In this document: positions 1-8,763 of the stretch, in pieces
Numbering within the stretch: position 1 is the first letter of the stretch
How the letters are laid out: each line of letters starts with the position of its first letter
Assembly (NCBI GenBank): GCA_036936605.1
Contig: JAUPFV010000005.1
Coordinates: 233,211,770 to 233,275,769, forward strand
Direction: 5' to 3'
Length of the DNA: 64,000 nucleotides
From: Limnanthes douglasii subsp. nivea
Taxonomy: Eukaryota; Streptophyta; Magnoliopsida; Brassicales; Limnanthaceae
The notes under the pieces: model-generated
What the model was told of the DNA's origin: nothing
Databases searched by the model: none
Seen by the model: the letters and a program-made list of their open reading frames with translations, nothing else
Translations under genes and position numbers: made by a program

Positions 1-10
1 CGATGATAAA

Positions 11-433
11 TTGTTGTGCAGAGCATTTTCTCAGACCTTCAAGGGGGTGGCATCCAAGTGGTACAATAGGCTTCTGCAGGGATCGATAAAGAATTTTGAT
101 ATGTTCTGGAATATTTTCAGACAACACTTTGTGGGGAGCAAAAAGTTCAGAGCCAATGGAGATACGATAATCTATTGTAGGCAAAAAGTAGGGGCGAGCT
201 TGAAGAACTATACTAATCGATTCGTCAAAACAAAAACTGATATGGAGTATTGTAAAGACTCAGTGGCACTTGCAGCTTTCAGGATGGGCCTACTCCCTGG
301 ACTATTAAAGGACACGGTGGCAGAGAGTCAGGCTATGACTTTCGGAGCCTTGTTGGATTAGGTTGAGAAGAGAATCCTGGTGGAGGAAACTCAGGCATCT
401 GAGAAAGGATCCGGCGACCAATTGAACACTTAA
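11..433 (+). pseudogene. gag fragment of element A
   Basis: This encodes the core of a retrotransposon Gag capsid, the structural protein that packages element RNA into cytoplasmic particles. The opening (LLCRAFSQTFKG.A.KWYNRL) matches the gag of elements C (near 32510) and D (near 42110), and the later LRDYT-like and LLPG segments also line up. The frame is open from 11 to a TAG at 359-361, where the homologues in C and D have glutamine in LDQVEK, so it is a nonsense mutation. Reading then continues in frame to a TAA at 431-433. The N-terminal part lies left of the window, and the zinc-knuckle part is deleted at about 433. Confidence 0.8.
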
Positions 434-596
434 AATTGTATCTTGAATGAGGAACTAGTTCCAGTGTAATAGTTGTCCTTTTTTGTATCTCAAAATTCGA
501 AAACATAGTGAGGGCATACTCTTTCCTACCCTGATAGGCACAGGAAGGTTTTAACGAGGTTTACCAATGAGTTGCTTAATAGAACGTAGTTTTTCC
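434..596 (+). other. Deletion junction: gag joined to post-integrase 3' UTR
   Basis: No gene. Positions 537-559 hold a motif ending AGGAAGGTTTTAACGAGG. The same motif follows the integrase stop in element C (near 37246-37264), and a related one follows integrase in element F. About 6 kb of pol expected between gag and this motif is missing, so the join is an internal deletion or a template switch during reverse transcription. Confidence 0.6.
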
Positions 597-1213
597 TTAC
601 ACTATTATTTGGGTCACAATAATTTTTGCCCCAAATTGTTCTTTGCCTTACACTATTATTTGGGTCACAATATTCTGTGCCTCGAATTTTTTCCTTCCAC
701 TATTATTTGGGCCACAATAATTTGTTCCCCGAATTTTTCTTTGCCTTACACTATTATTTGGGTCACAATATTTTGTGCCTCGAATTTTTTCCTTCCATTA
801 TTATTTGGGTCACAATAATTTGTGCCCCGAATTTTTCTTTGCCTTACACTATTATTTGGGTCACAATACTTTGTGCCTTGAATTTTTTCCTTCCACTATT
901 ATTTGGGTCACAATAATTTGTGCCCCGAATTTTTCTTTGCCTTACACTATTATTTGGGTCACAATATTTTGTGCCTTGAATTTTTTCCTTCCACTATTAT
1001 TTGGGTCAGAATATTTTGTGCCTCGAATTATTTCACCACTTACACTGTTATTTGGGTCACAATATTTTGTGCCTCGAATTTGTTCCTTCCACTATTATTT
1101 GGGTCACAATGTTTTGTGCTTCAAATTTTTTCCTTCCTTACACTATTATTTGAGTCACAATATTTCGTGCCTCGAATTTCTTGATGCTTTAAATTATTAT
1201 TTATGTCACAATG
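597..1213 (+). repeat. 98-bp dimeric satellite array in 3' UTR of element A
   Basis: About twelve copies of a unit containing CTATTATTTGGGTCACAAT begin at 602, 653, 700, 751, 798, 849, 896, 947, 994, 1045, 1092, 1143 and 1194. Spacing alternates strictly 51, 47, 51, 47 until the last interval (51), so the true period is a 98-bp dimer repeated about six times. The 51-bp half typically carries GTGCCCCGAATTTTTCTTTG and the 47-bp half GTGCCTCGAATTTTTTCC. Open frames across this stretch are an effect of the repeat and not genes. The array lies between the post-integrase motif and the CULLIN-3 copy. Confidence 0.9.
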
Positions 1214-1509
1214 TTACGATGCGAAATGGAAAACACTTAGGCTAATATAACAAATTATTAAAATTACATACTGATATTTCATAATCTGGTATACAAGAAA
1301 ATTCGAGGAGACATATCCTCACAAAATTCGAGGGGCTACAAAAATCGCCTTAAAAGGGCTTATACACACAAACTACGAAATGGGACTATACGACCAATTC
1401 ATATTCGCCGTTGAAGTAGACATATTTTTACAAATTCGCTTTGAAGATCCGTTTTCTTTCTCTCGGTTTGGTTTTGTTCGACTTCAGATTTCTGATTTTT
1501 TGGTACCAG
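1214..1509 (+). other. Spacer and possible CULLIN-3 5' leader
   Basis: No gene seen. The first half has the element-type words ATTCGAGGAG and ATTCGAGGGG, like the 3' UTRs of the other Tat elements. From about 1437 a T-rich tract (TTTTCTTTCTCTCGG) leads up to the CULLIN-3 ATG at 1510 and could be part of the captured mRNA leader. Confidence 0.4.
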
Positions 1510-1839
1510 ATGAGTAATCCGAAGAGAAGGAATTTCCAGATTGAGGCGGTCAAGCACCGAGTCGTAGTGGATCCGAAATATGCCGAAAAGACATGGACGA
1601 TAATCGAGCACGCGATTCATGAGATTTACAATCATAATGCTAGCGGTCTCAGTTTCGAGGAGCTTTATAACCAAATGAGTACTCCGAAGAGAAGGAATTT
1701 CCAGATTGAGGCGTTCAAGCACCGGGTCGTTGTGGATCCGAAGTATGCCGAAAAGACATGGACGATAATCGAGCAAGCGATTCATGAGATTTACAATCAT
1801 AATGCTAGCGGTCTCAGTTTCGAAGAGCTTCATAGAAAC
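1510..1839 (+). repeat. In-frame 165-bp tandem duplication of CULLIN-3 N terminus
   Basis: The first 55 codons (1510-1674) are repeated at 1675-1839 with few changes (for example N3 to T, V14 to F, H34 to Q). The start of copy 2 is preceded by ACCAA, like the ACCAG before copy 1. The second copy therefore seems to include a few leader bases, as expected if reverse transcriptase re-initiated at the leader. Confidence 0.9.
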
Positions 1840-3293
1840 GCTTATGGATTTCCTTACAGCCAAATCCAAACAAGACTTATTAACGCACTTCTTTCACTAG
1901 TGCATAGAGAACGGACCAGTGAAGTCATAAACCGGGGACTGATGAGGAATATAGTAGAGATTCTTATGGATTTAGGTTCTTCCGTTTACCAAGAAGACTT
2001 TGAGAAGCCCTTTTTGGAGCTTTCTTCTGAGTTTTACAAGGGTGAATCTAGAAGTTCATTGAGTGCTGTGATTGTGGAGATTACTTGAAGAAAGTAGAAA
2101 AGCGTCTGAATGAAGAAACTGAGAGGGTGGCTCAGTACTTGGATGGGCATATTGAAGTAAAAATAACTAATGTGGTAGAGAAGGAGATGGTTGCTAATCA
2201 CATGCTGAGACTTGTCCACATGGAGAATTCAGGCTTGGTGAATATGCTTCTCGACGAAAAATACGAAGACTTGGGAAGGATGTACAACTTGTTCCAAAGG
2301 GTTTCCAATGGTTTGTAAACAATAAGGGATGTAATGACCTCACACCCCAGGGAGACAGGGAATCAACTAATCACTGATCCAGAAAGGTTGAAAGATCCGA
2401 TTGAGTTTGTCCAGAGGCTGATGGATAAAAAAGATAACGTTCGCCCGAGTATATTTCCTTTTTGTGGATGACAAACTCCGTAAAGGCATTAAGGGAGTCA
2501 GCGAGGAGGAAGTGGAGACTCTTCTTGACAAAGGAATGATGCTATTCCGGTATTTGCAAAAGAATGATGTTTATGAAAAGTATTATAAGCAGCATTTAGC
2601 GAAGTGACTTTTGTCTGGTAAAACCGCATCTGATGATGCAGAGAGGAGTTTGATAATCAAGCTCACAACTGAATGTGGCTACCAATTTACTTCGAAATTG
2701 GAAGGCATGTTTACAGATATGAAGACATCTCAGGACACCATGCAAAGCTTTTATTTAACTCACCCGGAGTTATCAGATAACCCAATGAGTGTTGTTCAGG
2801 TTCTGACAACCGGGTCTTCGCCCACCCAACCAAGCGTTACTTGTAATCTACCTTTGGAAATGTCTGCCCTTTGTGAGAAGTTCTGTTCTTATTACCTTGT
2901 GACCCATAGTGGTCATAGATTGACCTGGCAAACTAACATTGGCTCAGCAGATATAAAAGCACTTTTTGGAAAAGGTCAAAAGCATGAATTGAATGTCTCA
3001 ACCTTCCAAATGTGTGTTCTAATGCTATTCAACAATGCTGACTGCCTTTCTTACAGAGAGATTGAGCAGACAACTGACATTCCTGACCAAGATTTGAAAA
3101 GGTGCTTGCAGTCCTTGGCATGTGTTAAGGGGAGAAATGTTCTTAGGAAGGAACCGATGAGTAAAGACATAAATGAAGATGATGCATTTCTTGTGAATGA
3201 AAAATTTACAAGCAAATTCTATAAAGTGAAGATAGGAACAGTTGTTGCTCAAAAGGAAACAGAACCCGAAAAGCAGGAGACTAGACAGAGAGT
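1510..3293 (+). pseudogene. CUL3: CULLIN-3 processed pseudogene inside a retrotransposon
   Basis: CUL3 is the scaffold of CRL3 E3 ubiquitin ligases, binding BTB adaptors with its N terminus and RBX1 with its C terminus. The reading begins MSNPKRRNFQIEA and runs through [96 protein letters not shown] and ETRQRV, in plant CUL3 order. No intron is seen. Breaks: an in-frame 165-bp duplication of the start; a deletion after EELHRNAY; a frameshift near 2050-2063; TAA at 2316-2318; a deletion and frameshift near 2430-2463; TGA at 2605-2607. From 2611 to 3293 the frame is open. It ends before the C-terminal winged-helix segment with the neddylation lysine (about 60 residues missing). It cannot encode a working cullin. 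Confidence 0.9.
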
Positions 3294-3308
3294 GGTTGGA
3301 AGCCTAGG

Positions 3309-3389
3309 TGGTTTGCGAAGGATGAGGTTGAAAAGATGGTGCAAGAGGCAGAGAAATTTACAGGGGAGGCAGAGAAAGGAGTATATTAA
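3309..3389 (+). pseudogene. Short HSP70-like fragment fused behind CULLIN-3
   Basis: In a different frame from the CULLIN-3 copy, 3309-3389 reads WFAKDEVEKMVQEAEKF, then TGEAEKGVY and a stop. The D-E-V-E-K-M-V-Q-E-A-E-K-F core resembles the start of the C-terminal lid helices of HSP70 chaperones, where (E/D)E(I/V)E(K/R)MVxEAEKF is typical. It starts about 16 bases after CULLIN-3 similarity ends, so it may be a second captured transcript joined by template switching. Only about 17 residues match, so the call is tentative. Confidence 0.4.
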
Positions 3390-3474
3390 ATCCTGGCAAT
3401 GTCTTATCATAACATTTCCACAGATGTGATACGTTGGCACAACAAATTCTGATGAGAAATTACTAAGGCTTGAG

Positions 3475-3513
3475 CCAATCCTTGCTAAGACATTGCAAGG
3501 ATTGGGGGGCTAC
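3475..3513 (+). other. Upstream hairpin plus polypurine-like tract
   Basis: CCAATCCTTGC (3475-3485) pairs perfectly with GCAAGGATTGG (3495-3505) around a 9-base loop. The G-run GGGGGGCTAC (3504-3513) follows, then TGGTAATT, which weakly recalls the LTR start at 3788. It looks like a duplicated or older copy of the element's 3' end signal. Confidence 0.55.
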
Positions 3514-3746
3514 TGGTAATTATACGATAAAAGAAGTCTATAATCCAAGGGATGTAATTGTTAAGAAAACATTGTTTCGAAGAGATGCTTTTTTCAAAGA
3601 GGTATGTAGTAGTTAAGGAGACGTTCTTCCGAAGAGATGTGTAGCATTTGAATTATTGGTCAAAGACATTTTCGATGAGGAAATTTGGCAATTGAGGAAG
3701 CGTTCTCTGAGGAAAAATGTCCGAGGGAGCAGTGGAGACTTCCTTA

Positions 3747-3787
3747 CAGTCCTAGTAAAACTATTTTTACTAGGACTGGAGGGCTAC
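3747..3787 (+). promoter_or_regulatory. Hairpin plus polypurine tract before the LTR of element A
   Basis: CAGTCCTAGTAAAA (3747-3760) and TTTTACTAGGACTG (3765-3778) form a perfect 14-bp stem with a 4-base loop. GGAGGGCTAC (3778-3787) is the expected plus-strand priming site directly before the LTR terminus TGATGAGG. Confidence 0.75.
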
Positions 3788-4200
3788 TGATGAGGGAGAA
3801 TAAAAGACATGGAGAAAATTGTAAAGAAGAAATATGGTAGGAGAAAATTGTAAAGAGGAAATTATGTTAGGGGAAAAGTGTATAGACTATTTAAGAAATA
3901 GTTTAAATGAGAAGAAGAAAATATATAGGGACCAAAAGTGTAATAATCGGGAATTAAAGCGTTGGACCCGCGATTGTACTATAAAAGGACCACACACGCT
4001 TCACAGATCCGAGATGAAGAATGTAATGCTTTCTCTCTCTACTTAACCAAAAAGCTCTCACTTTCTCTCTCTAAAAACAGCACCTAAACAAAGTAAATTT
4101 ACCTGTATCGACACTAAGAGATTCTCGTATCGCACAATCACCACTAAGAGATTCTCGTATCGCACAATCACCACTAAGAGATTTTCGTATCGCAAAATCA
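3788..4200 (+). mobile_element. LTR of element A (3' LTR; right edge approximate)
   Basis: It begins TGATGAGGG directly after the polypurine tract, like the LTR of element D. A TATA-like box (TATAAAAGG, 3980-3988) is followed by CT-rich tracts (CTTTCTCTCTCT), as in the LTR of element C. The right edge is unclear because the end is made of three 30-bp repeats. The sequence changes to LINE near 4201. No target duplication could be tested. Confidence 0.65.
4111..4200 (+). repeat. Three tandem 30-bp repeats at the LTR end
   Basis: The 30-bp unit with CACTAAGAGATTCTCGTATC occurs at 4111-4140, 4141-4170 and 4171-4200 with only a few changes. It lies at the inferred LTR 3' edge. Confidence 0.9.
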
Positions 4201-5515
4201 CCCCCGGACATTCTCAAAACTCTTCACAAGCATCTTTGGTCTATTATCAGTAATAATGATCACTCGATCTGGAGTAATTGGACTAAAACAGAACTAATAA
4301 AAAACAAAAAAAATTAGGATCTCTCTATGGGGTCCTCTCCCTCTTTGATTTTGAGGAAAATTATTCGTCTTCGCCCTTTGGAAAGAAATATCTACAGGGT
4401 GGCTATTGGAAATGAGACCAGTGCTTCCTTCTGGCTTGATCCATGGCTTCTTCCCACCTCACTTATCCAACATTACGGTACCGATATCATTGATGATTCC
4501 AGACTCGAGAAAATCCTGAAAGTCTTTGACATCATCCTCAATGGAACTTGGAATTGGCCTTCAAATCTCAGATCCGCTCGAGCAAGAAGTAACTCAAACC
4601 TTTTGGAGATCAATAGACTTATCCTCACTCTCCCGCCCCCAACATCCTCGCAATGGACAATCCATTATTGGATTGCGAAGGCTAGATGCTTAAATTTCAC
4701 TATCAAGGATACCTATAACACAATTTGTGCGCCCGTCCCTGTCATGGGGTGGGCTGGGTTAGTATGGAATAAATACATATTCCTCGTCACTCCTTTATTT
4801 TATGGCTTGCAACAAGTCAAACTATCTACGAGGGACAAATTACTCACTTGGGGTATTCATACCCCGCCTGATTGTGCCTTATGCAACTCTACCTCTGAAA
4901 CTATAACTCACCTTTTCCTTGACTGTAGTTTCACCCAGAGTATCTGGATCAATGCCAGTGCTAAACTAGGGTTCCTTTTCTCTCCTTCTAAATGACTATC
5001 TTGGGTTAATTAAGCATCAAATTGGTCTCATTCTCGAAACCATCATATTTGGCGCTCTTGTTTCGACATTATTATTTATCACGTCTGGAAGGAGAGAAAT
5101 TCAAGAATTTTGTGTCCCCTTTCGGCCAATGCATCAATTGTTTCTTACCAAATTTTCTCGAAACTTCGGTATAGATTCCATGGCATGAAGATTAGTTAGC
5201 CACTGTAAAAGATTACCCGTTCACTTATTATAATTACTTTTCCTTTGCAGGTTTCACCTCTTTCGCTCGTTTCTTGTTGCAGACTTGCAGTGGACTTCTC
5301 GGGAGCTTCCTTCCACTAGAAGGGGTGAGTTTCGACTGCGAAGAGTTTATCACCCGGATTTGTTTCTTGAGAATTTCTATGTTTCCTTTCATTTCTTTAT
5401 CATTATGTTTGTAGTACTGTAAGTCGGTTTACATCTGCCGACTAAATCTCCTCGAGGTATGCTCCAGGTTTCTGGTATGAACTATTTTCATTTATTTAAA
5501 GTTTTTTTACACAAA
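4201..5515 (+). pseudogene. 5'-truncated LINE, reverse-transcriptase C-terminal part
   Basis: This is the end of ORF2 and the 3' UTR of a plant LINE. Translation gives a segment like HKHLWSIISNNDHSIWSNW (near 4229-4285), then the open stretch 4327-4995 with RVAIGNETSASFWLDPWL and the zinc-binding domain typical of plant LINEs: TRDKLLTWGI, CALC, ETITHLFLDC, W. The cysteine/histidine spacing is intact. A TAG near 4316 and the TGA at 4993-4995 break the frame. The 3' UTR ends near 5515 with an A-rich tail (ACACAAAAAAGAA). Truncation from the 5' end is usual for LINE insertions; only about 1.3 kb is left. Confidence 0.8.
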
Positions 5516-5572
5516 AAAGAAATTATTTCTTAACCATGAATTTTTTGAGAAACCATTTGTATACTTAAGTCA
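5516..5572. other. Short unassigned spacer
   Basis: AT-rich sequence between the LINE tail and the left arm of the inverted duplication. Nothing recognisable. Confidence 0.5.
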
Positions 5573-6900
5573 ATAGAGTTTAAAAGTTTAAGTTGGTCAC
5601 AAGAAATAATTTATCATTTTGTTTAGAAGGGATGCATAATTATATTTCTACTCTTCTATTTAACATTATCACCCCGAGCATATTTCTCTTTCTAAGATAG
5701 TTTGGTGCGTCAAACCCAGACTTATAATTTGTATACATAAGTTTAGGTAACTTTTTTACAAAATTTGATTTTGTTAAGTAATTTCAGATTATTTTGTAGA
5801 CATATGTTATAAAAAACACGCATCTTATAAAAGATTTAACTTAGGAATAAAATAGATATAAATAGGAGATCCAATCATTATATAACAGATTTTATTTATC
5901 AATTATAATACTACTCTTGGTCATTTTTATTCTTATTATAGAAGAAACCTTCTTTATCATTTTCGTTGGCGTTTCTGGGAATATTTTCTTCAAATGAATT
6001 TTTCAGTTTCTAAACTGGGACGGCTATATCAATAGTGGATAAAGGATCACTTGGGATAACATACATGGATCTCAAACCTTAAATTCTGGAAATGTTGCGT
6101 TGCTAGCTTTTGGGAACAACAATATGCAAGGGATTCCAATGGTTACACCAGTAATACAGATACCAAAATTTTTAATTCAAGCAGAAAATGTTGTTAAAGG
6201 AATATGGAGGAATAAGAATGAAAATAGTGTAACAAGGTATAGTAACATATATTGGAAATCTTCTACATTTACCGACATAATCTGAGGATAATAAATCAAA
6301 TTCTCTTTTTTGTTCTGTAAAGTTACAATTGAACAGGTTAAAATCAGAACAATGTAAGTCGAATTTATTGTAAAATAAACGCGATGAATAAAAACAAAAC
6401 TGATTTGAGTTGGTGATAAAAACTTAACAACTTATTACCAAAAACGTTTGGTTATGAAACATGTAGGTCCCTATGTTTATCACTTGTCTCACATTAGTCC
6501 CCATTATTTACCTTTGTAATAAACGGGTCTTATATGTTTGAAAAACGCAATAAAGAAGTTCTTTTTTACCACACCCCATTTTTCAGTTCCATTTTGACCT
6601 TTAACTTTCCAAATCAGCGTCGTTGATGTGAACACGGTTAAAAAATTTTATTTACATTTTACTTTAACCCACACTAACTCACCCTTATATATAAATTATA
6701 CCCAACCCAAATAAATTAAAAATCCCAACCCAAACCTAAATTTAACAATTAAAACCAAACCAATATTAATTTAGCCCAAAATCAAATGACCCAAATTAAA
6801 ATAATCTAAAACCAACCCTAATGAACAAAAATGGAAAAACGAGACCTAATACAATCAAACAACTAGTAAGAACCCTAATGACAATCTTCTTCAGATGATA
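5573..6900 (+). repeat. Left arm of large inverted duplication
   Basis: Read as reverse complement, this stretch matches 17747-19718 in order: CAATAGAGTTTAAAAGT near 5572 against ACTTTTAAACTCTATTGG near 19702-19718; the TTTCTCTTTCTAAGATA region near 5683 against 19588-19606; a coding-like block near 6100-6285 against 18497-18340; CTCACATTAGTCCCCATTA near 6488 against 18112-18132; and AGTAAGAACCCTAATGACAA near 6877 against the junction 7945-7965/17747. The coding-like block reads PVIQIPKFLIQAENVVKG.WRN here and PVPQVPKILIQEENIVKGRWRN in the other arm. I do not recognise that protein. Edges are approximate. Confidence 0.8.
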
Positions 6901-7944
6901 TCAGCTTCCAACCTTCCAACGTTCTTCAATAAGAAATTAATTACGAACTTTGAGTTATCATCGAAATGGGGATCAACCCATCTAATGAATAAAATTTATC
7001 AAACAAAATTGTAAATAAAAAAGATACTTACGCTATAATTGATGCACCTGTTAAATTTCATACCCTGATTCGGGTGAGTCCAAGATGTATGAGTTACACT
7101 GGGTATGCCACACTAACATAAACCATCCTCAATGGAATTTACTAAACCTTTTTTTATGTTCTATAAGACATGACATTGATATGTATGTTTTCCTTTCTCA
7201 TACTAAGCTTATTATGGTCGTGGACTATCATCTATGACCATTAAATCAATCATGGACAATTATATTCGTGTGTTGATCGTGGGTCACCTTTAATGTCTTT
7301 TGACTTCCTTTAATGCTCACTTTATTACGCATTGGTAGCAGTTATGCTATATGAAAAGTGCTACTCATATTTGAACTTAGTAATTGATAACACCACTTTG
7401 TTAAGCCTCAATTAAATCACGTCAATTTCATCACACAAATAGTGCTTGATCAGGTCGCGTCGTTTCAGTCTTTCAGTTGACGTCGGTCAAGCTACTCGGT
7501 TAAAAATAGCTATGTTAAAGATTGGGACCCTCTCGGTCTTTAGTCTTAGCACCCCCAGTCATATATCGTGAGTGGGACTCGGTTTTGATGCTGGTATATC
7601 ACATATTTATAGGTGATATCGGTATAATGCGAGATCCTCTCGATATCATGTTGCTATATCGATTTATTTAAATGCCGATGTCACTCGGTCAGTTGCTCTG
7701 TAGCAATATCTTGCCCAATATCACCTTGCTCGATAGTAGCGACTTTATCAGGGTTCCCCGTAGTCCATTGAGTTGCTTGAAAATATATATGAAATGTACT
7801 AGATGGAGTAAATATATTAGGCAAAAAAGATGTGATGGTACAAGTTTGTGGAGGATGACATGGCATAGTATCTAGCGTGATACATGTCACAATCAGGTGA
7901 CACTTCTTCATGGCGATTTTGACACAAAAATAACATCTAGATAG
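6901..7944. other. Centre of the inverted duplication, no gene seen
   Basis: About 1.05 kb separates the arms if element B is removed. It has no credible coding sequence; the two short open frames near 7672-7911 overlap on opposite strands and look random. The part 7440-7770 has recurring ACTCGGT and TCTCGGT words and is less AT-rich than its surroundings, so it may be an old transposon piece that I cannot place. Confidence 0.4.
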
Positions 7945-7965
7945 GTAATAATTGTTATTAGGGTT

Positions 7966-8279
7966 TAGTGTGGGTTATTTCCGATCGAGGGTAATTTTGT
8001 AAAATGTTTTGAGAATTTAATGTTTAAAGTGAAATGTAGAGATATAATTAAGGTGTGTGCTAATATTAAATTTTGATCATCTTCATTAATGAAAGTAGTT
8101 GGGGTAGTTATACTTAATTAAGAACCCATTAGCCCAAGAGATGAAAAGACCAGCACCTTGCTGAGTCATATTCCACTAATTTACTCAGTTCGGTACATGG
8201 TATTGGTTTTGTCTGAACTACCCTTGAGATATGTGTAAAGGTATGATATATCTAGTGTCAAAATTATCTGATGTTATTA
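7966..8279 (-). mobile_element. 3' LTR of element B
   Basis: It matches 17382-17746 closely, for example AACCCATTAGCCCAAGAGAT and AGTCATATTCCACTAATTTA. It is shorter by about 50 bases; one missing piece is the segment at about 17539-17580. The inner edge TTATTA is followed by GTATCCCCTTT, whose complement AAAGGGGATAC is the polypurine tract (8280-8290). Confidence 0.9.
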
Positions 8280-8763
8280 GTATCCCCTTTAGGTCTTGCA
8301 AAGAATATTTGGAATAGCTAACTCAAAAGAATAAAACTCAACGAATTTTCAATGTGACCCTTCCACCTGTCTTTTGTATCCGAACTAAAGAGATTAACTT
8401 TTACTGTTAGGGATTCCAAAAGTCAACCCAATTGGATTTTGAAGAGACTAACTTTACCGTTAAGAATTTCAAGAGCAATTTTTCGATGTGGAACATGTGT
8501 CAAGTTTTGGTTCACCTCTCAGCCGTTTGTTTCCTAGATACTTGTACCTACTTAACTAAAACCTTACTTAAGGTGTAACCCCAATACTTTATAGCCCATA
8601 ACCATCACTTTGATTGGTTTGTCTTCTCCTAGGTAAACTCTCACATTTTATTGTTATATAAATCGATTTTACTATTCTATTGTGTAAGATTACCAAGCTG
8701 TAAACACTTCTTGAACTGTATCTGTGCATATTTATGTTCACAACCAGAAACACATTGGTAAAA
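8280..8763 (+). promoter_or_regulatory. Polypurine tract and upstream region of the opposite-strand gene
   Basis: The polypurine tract is 8280-8290 (minus strand). The remainder has no gene. A TATA-like TATATAAATC at 8655-8664 lies about 100 bases before the first ATG of the plus-strand gene (8764), at the place where elements C, D and F have TATAAATAC. No stem-loop like those of A, C, D and F was seen beside this polypurine tract. Confidence 0.45.

Larger units (their letters stand above)
3390..3787 (+). other. 3' UTR of element A with two hairpin/polypurine modules
   Basis: No gene. The words TTCGAAGAGATG and TTCCGAAGAGATG recur (near 3577 and 3629), as in the other Tat 3' UTRs. Two hairpin plus G-run modules (3475-3513 and 3747-3787) are listed separately; the second abuts the LTR. 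Confidence 0.5.
1..4200 (+). mobile_element. Tat-lineage Ty3/gypsy element A, 3' portion
   Basis: The window opens inside the gag gene of an LTR retrotransposon read left to right. In order come a gag fragment, a post-integrase 3' UTR motif, a 98-bp satellite, a CULLIN-3 pseudogene, a hairpin plus polypurine tract, and an LTR starting TGATGAGG at 3788. Protease, reverse transcriptase, RNase H and integrase are missing: gag is joined directly to sequence that lies behind integrase in element C. The antisense gene found at this place in elements B, C, D and F is also absent. Element A is therefore a non-autonomous derivative. Its 5' LTR lies outside the window, so total length is unknown. Confidence 0.75.

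Noticed and set aside
567..1245. Four overlapping open frames with YYLGHN, IIWVTI and LLFGSQ repeats, resembling a membrane repeat protein
   Set aside because: They are translations of the 98-bp satellite in all three frames. 98 is not a multiple of three, so each frame shows the same peptides in turn.
1399..1869. 156-residue minus-strand open frame with internal repeats
   Set aside because: Antisense shadow of the duplicated CULLIN-3 start. The plus strand gives clear CUL3 sequence.
5573..7965. Possibility that the inverted arms are two LTRs
   Set aside because: They are inverted, not direct, carry no polypurine tract or primer site, and are far longer than any LTR here.
7961..7970. TTTAG before TGTGGG as the target duplication of element B
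   Set aside because: TTTAG is not found at the other end. Taking the LTR edge three bases earlier (TAGTGTGGG, paired with TACTGTGGG) gives GGGTT on both sides.
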